64,000 nt of DNA from Hormiphora californensis (taxonomy: Eukaryota; Ctenophora; Tentaculata; Cydippida; Pleurobrachiidae), in NCBI GenBank assembly GCA_020137815.1, contig CM035352.1, positions 8,362,416 to 8,426,415 on the forward strand. The letters run 5' to 3'. A program made the position numbers and the translations under genes. Numbering within the stretch: position 1 is the stretch's first letter; every line of letters begins with the position of its first letter. Below, piece after piece: positions 22,645-31,600 of the stretch. The notes below the pieces were generated by a model. That model saw only the letters and a list, made by a program, of their open reading frames with translations. It had not been told where the DNA came from and did not search any database.

Positions 22645-25600
22645 TCAACAGGTTACCTGATTAGTAGAACTGGACTGCTATCCCGAGATACCGTCCTGCC
22701 CTGGCTCCGTTACTCTCTAGTCCAGCTGGGTCCGTGCTGGGTAAAACTGGGACAATGGGCAGCCACCAGAGCAGATCTCTTCCAACCCGATATATGCCGA
22801 GAACTGTCTCTTCTACACTCGTATGTCTAGTATTGAAATAGCAATTCTTTCTTGTTTCGTCTTATCATTTATAAACTTCTCCTGTTGACATACCGACCCC
22901 AAAACAGTGTGTAACTACTGTGACGGTGGCAGTATCAGCAAATATTACAACTACCCCCCTTGTTCAGATATGTGTACACTCACCCATGGAGTGCTACGGA
23001 GAAAGCAATAATTAGGAGTTTTGGGGGTGACTACCCAACATGGTTATCACTCAACCAGAATCCCGTAAACTCTGGGGCAGTTGGGCAGGTCTATAGGGGC
23101 ACTATGCAGGTAATTATAGAGTTTCGGTCCTCCAGCACACTGTGACGTATTGTGCCTACCTAGTTTTATGATTCTCTACACCTTTGGCAAGCTGTCAGCT
23201 GCCAATGATCTGATCGCTGCATTCTCGCTCGCTCTTTATCTTATTTGAAAGAAACGAGAATGGGGTCAGACCAATGCTCTGACAGTGATCCAATATCACT
23301 CATACCCCATCTCATACCCCATCTTATACCTCATCTTATACCCCATCTTATACCCCCATCTCATACCCCATCTTATACCCCATCTCATACCCCATCTTAT
23401 ACCCCATCTCATACCCCCATCTTATACCCCCTCTTGTACCCCATCGAATACCCCATCTTATGCCCCATCTCATACCCCATCTCATACCCCATCTTATGCC
23501 CCATCTCATACCCCACCTTATACCCCATCTTATACCCCATCTCATACCCCATCTCATACCCCATCTCATACCCCATTTTATACCCCCACTCATAACCCAT
23601 CTCATACCCCATCTCATACCCCATCTTATACCCCATCTTATACCCCACCTTATACCCCCTCTTATACCACATCTTATACCCCATCTTATACCCCATCTCA
23701 TACCCCCATATTCCTTTATTATATTACAGAGAAGTGAGGATGCCTCTCCAGTTGCAGTTGCAGTAAAAGTCCTCCACCCCAACATACGGATTGACACGGA
23801 CATAGATTTATTTCTGCTGGGTGCCGGGGCCTCTTTTCTCGAGCTATTCCCCCCTCTCAAGTGGTTGGATCCCAGACAGAGTGTGGAACATTTCGGTGAT
23901 GCTATGAGACATCAGGTAACTTTTGTTATATGTGCTTTATACCACCCCCGTCCCATTGATGTTCAATTACTCATTTTCCCACTGCAATTGAACCTGCCCC
24001 CTCACCCTCCTTCTCCCACTGCAGTTGAACCTGATGGTAGAGCACGAGAACCTGGCCACATTCAGGAAAAACTTTGAAGGGCACGGGAATGTCCGTTTCC
24101 CCGAACCCTTCCTATCATCAAGTGACGTCATAATAGAAAGCTTTGAAGAGAGCATCCCCATCTCAGTTGCTATCCTCCATGGGTCTACTGAGGATAAGAG
24201 GGTGCTGGCTAAATCAGGAATCAGAATGTTCCTTAAAATGGTAAGAAGGAGGGCTTGGAGTCGAGTCGCTTGATACTCATACGGTGTCCGTGAACAATTC
24301 AAGGTTAGGGTGGTACCTTTGTAGCATCTTGGCCGAATGGGGGGGGGGCACGATTGTCCAATTCATAGCCATACTTTCCATCTTTGTCCTCCTTCTCTCA
24401 CTCCCATAATCCCAGTTTAAACCCCCCCCCCTCTATACAGGTATTCCAAGACAACCTGATCCACGGGGATCTCCACCCTGGTAATCTACTGGTATCACGT
24501 GACAGTCCTGACCAGCTTGTTGTACTTGATGTTGGCATGACAACCACTCTCCAGGACAACCAGAAACAAATGTTATACCCCCTCATACGCTCCTTCATAA
24601 AACATGTGAGTTATGTTTTCTAGATAGCCGGATATAATAGGGGTGAGGGGGTCTCATGTTAGTTGTTGGTATACTACCGATAGTACGGAAGTTTTTTTTT
24701 AAATTACCCACATTTAGAAAACAAACACATCAATTGTCATCAATACATACATAGGTAGTTATTAGTTATTACGGTAAAATTGTTCTTCATCATACATAGT
24801 CCTTTTCTTGCTCCGGCTTCTCCCCTTCCTCCACAATTTTAGTTGGAAACCCTCTTTTCTTCTTCCGCATTTTCCTAAATCTTCATCTTCGCTAGACTGA
24901 AGGGTCTCCTGTTAGTACAAGGCCATTTTGAGCTTCCTATCACCTTCCAATGATTCCTTGCCACAGTTGCTAGTGTCCCATCCGGTTCTTCCATGACCTC
25001 TGCTTCACTCTCTTCTGCTTCAGTAGTCACTTCTTCAGATTCGTTTTCACTCTCAAATTCATCTTCCTCATCCTCTTCACTATTTGCCGAAGACGAAGAG
25101 GACGTAGATAGTAGAAATATAAAGTACTCATCCTCCCTTATTGCTGCAACCAACTTACAACTAATTTCTGCTTCGGTGATCAGCTCAACAGCCTCAGCTA
25201 AAACAGATAGGGAATCCCATTCACAAAGATTAAAGTTGAAGTTTTCCAACCAATAGTTAAGAAGTGGAATCGGTTGCCTAACGGTTAGTAGAGCGAGGGC
25301 TTGCTGCATAAATTCTTTTACAAGATCGAACTCAACCACCATCACCATTACCAGATCCAAATGGGACCGCTTTGTTGTTTCTGCTAGTAACCGTGAGATA
25401 CGGAACAGCAATTTTGTTTTGTTTTGCGGGACGACACGAAGAAGGAATTCCAGTGGACGTCTGTCTGAGTACTGAACCGCTGAGTCGAGAGCCAGAATAG
25501 CGTAGTTCCAATAGGCATCGAAGTCATCGCATGGTATAGGGAGGTTTCTCTTGTAGAACTCTAAACATCCATCCTTTGCCCAATCAACTTTGAACACATT

Positions 25601-28600
25601 TACCATTTTCACAAAATCACTTAAAACTTTGAACTCTGTGGTATCCAGTAAAATTTCCAGTTTCCCTGTGTAACAGGCATCAGCAAATATTCTAACCGAC
25701 TCTGGTTCAAAGTCTGACACATCATGCTCTAGCTCCCCCTCCTTTTCAATAAAATCCATCAGGACTGGAGAATTGAATGCTAGGACGAGGGAATTTAGAG
25801 GAATTTTAGTATTATCCTTCAGAGAAAAGATTGTGTTGCTATTCAGAGCAGAAAGGGACAGCTTCTCCCTTCCGAAATCGAATCCCTTTGAAACATCTAC
25901 ATCGCATGAAAATGGTTGATCGTGAATCAAAAAGATGGCCACTGATTTATAGCAAATTTTCTCCCTAAACACTATCTTTTGCCCCAAGTTTCCTGTTCTT
26001 GTTTCAACCGAATCTGGCCCTCGTATGGTGATTATTACCGCTCCACTTGGAAAGTTTGACTCCTGTTGACCTTCTAGGTTGTACTTCTTTATTTTGAGTA
26101 CTAAACTGGTAGACTTAGCTTTATACCCTGATATTCTCCAAATCGAGTTGTTAGCTTGTTGACTGCTGGTTGTCAAATCTTTACCAGCCCCGAGAAAGTC
26201 CTTTGCCATTCGATGAAAAGTAATGTAAGGAGATTTAGCTCGAGTTACAATGGGTGGCCCAAAGTAGCTTTCCTCTATCGATATTTTAGCATCTATCGTA
26301 AAAGATTCGACCTTGGCTAGCTCTTCTAAAGGCTCAAAGGATATGGACCTACCAGATACACATGTACTTGAAAACGTCCGAGAAAAGGTTGCATTTACTC
26401 CAGTGGTAATGTTAGTCATAGTAAATGATGCTTTACACATCCACTCCTTTGTTGATTCTAACGGTTTACAAGAAGGGACTACTCCAACGAATTTGCCACG
26501 TTTATACAACCCAATCCGCAATGAAACCCCTTGTAAAGTGCGAGATTCGCTGTACGATACGTCTGGTAAGCACTGTAGTGCAGAGAACAGAAAGTCCGTT
26601 TGGAATGTAGTAGTAGTGGCCATATGGTCTGCCTAAAGGAGAAAAAAACATAATTGGAAAAAAGAAAAGTTCGACAGACAACTGACAGTGGCAAGTAAAC
26701 ATTAAACAACAATTGCTAGTTTGAAATTTCCAAAAGAAAATCTAAAAGGAGGCTAGTGAAACATGAAACTTGTACTTTTTTCCGTTTTTACCCACCTAGT
26801 TCAGAGACATCATCCCTTCTTCAAGGACCAGCACTCCCGAATACACATTGCATGTTCTCTGAGATATCAGCTGGGGCAGTAACCAAGGCAGCGAAAATGT
26901 TATCCGGATCAGGAGGACCATCAGGGGCTGACTCCGATCTATGGAAGCATATGCTGCTATCTAAAAAACTCAGTCCTGCATCTTCCGAGCTAGCGCAGGC
27001 TATTGCCACCTTTGCCTTCAAACTAGCAACAGAACCTACAGATCCAAAACTTTTATCAGCCTATGTTGCATCTCGCTTGGTTCCACTGAGCAAACGGCCA
27101 ACAGGTATCAGGCCCATTGGAATAGGGGAAGTTCTGAGGAGACTGGCTGGAAAAGTCATTACCCAAGCTCTCAAACCAGACCTGATAGAGTGTACTGCAC
27201 CCGTCCAGCTGTGTGCAGGGTTGGAAGGCGGCGTTGAAGCTGCTGTTCACGCTGCTAGAGACTTGTTTGATCTTGAGAGTACTGAATGTTTATTGTTAAT
27301 TGATGCGAGTAATGCTTTCAACTCCCTAAATCGAATTGCTGCCTTAAACAACGTTAAATACACTTGCCCTGAATTTAAGATTTATTTACAAAATACATAT
27401 GGACTAACCGCGAACTTATTTTTATGCGATGGCGAGAACAATGAAGTTTTGAAGTCGTCTGAAGGGACAACCCAGGGAGATACTGCTGCTATGCATATGT
27501 ACGCTTGCTGCCTAATGCCGCTTATACGGTCTGTTGAGGATAAGGACTCTAAATTGACTCAAATCTTTTACGCAGACGACGGCCTTGGCGGGGGCACTCT
27601 CAGTACTGTAAAAACCTGGTGGGAGAAAGTTAAACAAGATGGACCTGGTTATGGCTATCTCCCAAATCCAGGGAAATCCTGGCTGATTGTGAAACCAGAA
27701 TTTGAAGAAGCTGCTCGATCCATGTTCCCTGATGTAAACATCACTTCTCAGGGCCAGCGTTACCTGGGTTCATACATTGGTACGGAGGAAGGTCAGGCAG
27801 AGTTTGTGAGGAACGAAGTTGCGAAATGGGAGAGTGAAATTGATCAGATTTGTGATATTGCCCTGAACGAACCTCAGCTTGCATACACTGCATACAACAT
27901 CGGACTATCAAAACGTTGGAGCTATCTCATGAGAACCACTCCTGGGATTTCGGACCAACTAGGCACTATTGAGGAGAAAATTCATCAGAAGCTCCTCCCG
28001 GCGATAACCGGTCAGCCAGTTGTAAATGAAACCTTGAGATTGGTTGCAGCCCTCCCTGTAAGATTCGGAGGACTAGGAGTAGACAACCCTCAAATATCAT
28101 CAGACTCAGACTACAGTTTCTCAAAGTTTGTTACTGAAGAGCTCTCAGTTGCAGTCCTAGCTCAACAGGAAACATTCAAAATCAACCAAAAGGAACGAGC
28201 AGAGAAGAAAACCCTCATCCACCGAACCAAGAACGATATTCATCAGAAGAAAATCGACGAGATCAAAAACATGATGACTACAGCTGAAATCAGAAACCTG
28301 GACCTACTCATGGAAAAGGGGGCCTCATCCTGGTTAACATGTCTCCCTCTCCAATCTTTGAACTTCACCCTCACAGACAGGAGTGGCACGACGCCATGTC
28401 AGCCCGTTATAACCTGCCTCTCGTCGGACAGGCCTTACCTCAGCATTGTGCATGTGGGGAAGAAAACACCATCGATCACCTCATATCCTGTAAACTCGGA
28501 GGGTTTTGTATGTTTCCGACACAACAACGTGAGAGATTTCATTGGCCACGAACTGAATAAAGTATGTGTCCGACACTAAGATCGAAACCCCATCTCTAAA

Positions 28601-31600
28601 TGTAGAGGGGAATCTTCCAGCTGGACACTAAACAGCCGATTGCGCCAGATCTTGAAATCAGTAGTGCGCGGTTTTGTAGGATATGGACAATATCATTTCG
28701 ATGTAAGGATTTCAATCCAAGGATATCGTCCAACGCAACCAGACCATCGCCTGTAAAACATATGAAAAACACGTAGAGAGAGAAGAAAACATCACTCCAA
28801 CCGTTGTCCTAGAGGTTGGAAAGTCACATTCACACACGGTCATGTCAACGACAGGGGGCGCTTGGAAGGGAATTTAATAAGACTTTGAAAACAATGTGGC
28901 TGAGAGAAGGGACTAAAACCAGGATATTCATACGATCAGTGTATCCGGTACCTGAGGCTAAGGTTGTCATTTGCCATGGTCCGCTCCGTCACCATTTCCA
29001 TCAGGGGGCACCGCGGACGACTGAGGGCAGAAGGCAGCAGCGGTCGGGATGACAGTATCTACCAAATAGACTAAATCTTTTATTTATATAATTTATTGAC
29101 CCCGTTTGTTTAATTTATTATTGACATTGTAAGTGTGTGTACCACTATTTATATTCAAGGCCAATATCGGCCGACCCCCCCCCGTTTTTACCTTCCTACA
29201 TATCACTTGTGTAAATACGCGACCCCAATCACGCCGGGTCTCACATATTTAGTCCTGTTTGGCAACACAAGGGGGCCGACTCATTTTTATAAGCTCTGTC
29301 CCAGACTAGATATAGACGTCTGGGACAACATCAATTATCTAGGCTTGTCGGGCTATCCGGGATTAATATTTTATATACGTGACGTGTGTAGGTACGTGTA
29401 CTGTGTGTGCGACATATTCCCATATATTCGATATTGTCTGTCCCATCTAAATTCCCTTTACCCTCAAATGTACCGGGATTCTCTGTCAGGCCAATGCTCT
29501 GACCACAGTTCTCGCGCGCTCCGAGAGAAACGAGAATGGGTCAGGCCAATGCTCTGACAGGGGATTCTCGGAGGAACTTTACCTCCCCCCCTCCGGTAAA
29601 TCGGGGTCCCACTGTGGCAATGTAACAACGGGGGGAGGAAGCCAGCCCTATGGACCCCCCCCCCCCCCCCGCCAACAAATCCGTGTCAATAACTCACTCT
29701 TTCAGGAGTACGAGGAGGTATGTTGGAGGTTGCTACGTGACGCTCCCTGTAACGATTGTACCAACCCAGCCCAGTTCGTTAAGGAGATGTCAGCTGTAGT
29801 GCAAGAAGTAGCATCCACCAGAATTATGCTAGGACAATTAGATGTCAGCGGTTTAATTGTCCGCTTCCTATCAACTCTACAGAAACACAAAGTTCAGTTA
29901 GAGAGCGGGTTTGTTAGTACTATTGTATCAGTTCTAGTGTTGGAGGGGGTGGGTAGGGCGGTACCTGGAGTCCACCTGACGTAGATATTCTCAAGGAAGC
30001 TGCCCCATTTATTATTACCCGGTTGCTACAAGTAATGGGGAAGAATGAATATAATAGGCTGTAATTTTTATTGTCGTTATAGTGCTTGTCGGTATATTGG
30101 AAAACGTTTTGTCTCAGATCTTGATATACGTAACACTTATAGAGGGCCGGGAATATCTATTTATGAAGATTTGTAAGATTTATTTTGTCAGAAGTGTTGT
30201 ATACGAGAAGAAAAAGATTGTGTTTTTGTGGATTGTGGGTTTAAATCAACGTAAATTCAGCGAAGGGGCAATAAAAACTGAAAATGGTAAAAATAAAAAT
30301 ACAAAAAACTGATAAAAAGGTCTTTTTTCGAAGTCAGAATGAATGTAAGAGAATTAGGGTTTAAAGTTTATTTATTGGGGCTGGACAATATCACATAACA
30401 CGGGATTCCAGGCACTACTTTTTTACAGTGACAAAAAACACGGACTATTAGCAATTGACAAGATGTACACGCACAGAAGCAAATATCTCGTTCTCTGCTC
30501 TTCTATTCTCTCCTCTTCTCTCTCTGCATCTTTTTCTCTTCTCTTCTTTCTCTTCTCTTCTCTTCTCTTCTATTACTCGCTCCCCTTCTCTTCTCTTCTC
30601 TTTCTCTTCTCTTCTCTTCCTTCTCTTCTCTTCTCTATCTTCTTAATTAGTTCCCATCCCACTCCTGATCTGCTATCTCCTCACTCTCTGAATCACTCCA
30701 TGGCATTGACAGGCCGGCGGACTCTCAGGATGGCCATAACATCCATATGGGCCATATTGGCTCCTGCAGCTGTTTCGCTGTCGCAGCACCTGATGGGGAT
30801 ATTTTATGAAGGAGCAAAGTTTAGTTTTATTAAGGAGCAGTTGCTGATGGGAACGAGGGAGAGAAAACATACCTTCTGAGGGAGTCAGGGAGTATCCCTG
30901 AATCTCGTATAGCATGTTCCTCGGTTTCCCACTCGCTGCTGGGCTGCTGCCGGGAAAGGTTTGAGATGTGATGCTGTGTTACTGCTAGAGGGCGGCAAGG
31001 TGCTTTAGGTGCTGAGGGCGCCCGCGGAGCAGGGTGGTGCCATTGGTGAAAACTTAAAATTTTTAAAACCCTTTTGAACCCTTTCCTTTTATAAATCGTG
31101 TTTCTATCCTTAAACATTTCCAGTTTCCCTGTGTAACAGGCATCAGCAAAGATTCTAACCGACTCTGGTTCAAAGTCTGACACATCATGCTCTAGCTCCC
31201 CCTCCTTTTCAATAAAATCCATCAGCACTGGAGAATTGAATGCTAGGACGAGGGAATTTAGAGGAATTTTAGTATTATCCTTCAGAGAAAAGATTGTTTT
31301 GCTATGAGCAGAAAGGGATAACTTCTCCCTTCCGAAATCGAATCCCTTGGAAACATCTACATCGCATGAAAATGGTTGATCGTGAATCAAAAAGATGGCC
31401 ACTGATTTATCGCAAATTTCCTTCCAAAACACTATCTTTTGCCCCAAGTTTCCTGTTCTTGTTTCAACCGAATCTGGCCCTCGTATGGTGATTATTACCG
31501 CTCCACTTAAGTCATGGAAATGTTGTCAAAAACTGCCCGAACCTAGAAATCATTAGGGGCAAGCTAATTTTTGCACAATCCGATAGTCAATAGGCCCCTG

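Larger units (their letters stand above)
25652..31046. repeat. Tandem segmental duplication, copy A
   Basis: Runs from inside the BTB gene (AATTTCCAGTTTCCCTGTG), through the BTB start, the ADCK2 last intron and last exon, the ADCK2 3' UTR and the last exon of WAVE, into the middle of the penultimate WAVE exon (...GCCATTGGTG). Copy B, at 31105-35261, is highly similar in the same order. Copy A alone carries an RT-element insertion (26793-29181) and a 78-bp micro-MITE (29483-29560). Confidence 0.9.

Noticed and set aside
23245-24077. Long ORFs on both strands with IPHL, TPSH or MGYE/WGIR repeats
   Set aside because: They are read through the 10-bp ATACCCCATC minisatellite. Only the end of the plus ORF (23730-23915) is real, as an ADCK2 exon.
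26756-26792. ATG at 26756 as start of the RT protein
   Set aside because: This part lies outside the element (before the 11-bp target duplication ends) and is present in copy B without any RT, so the ORF start is accidental.
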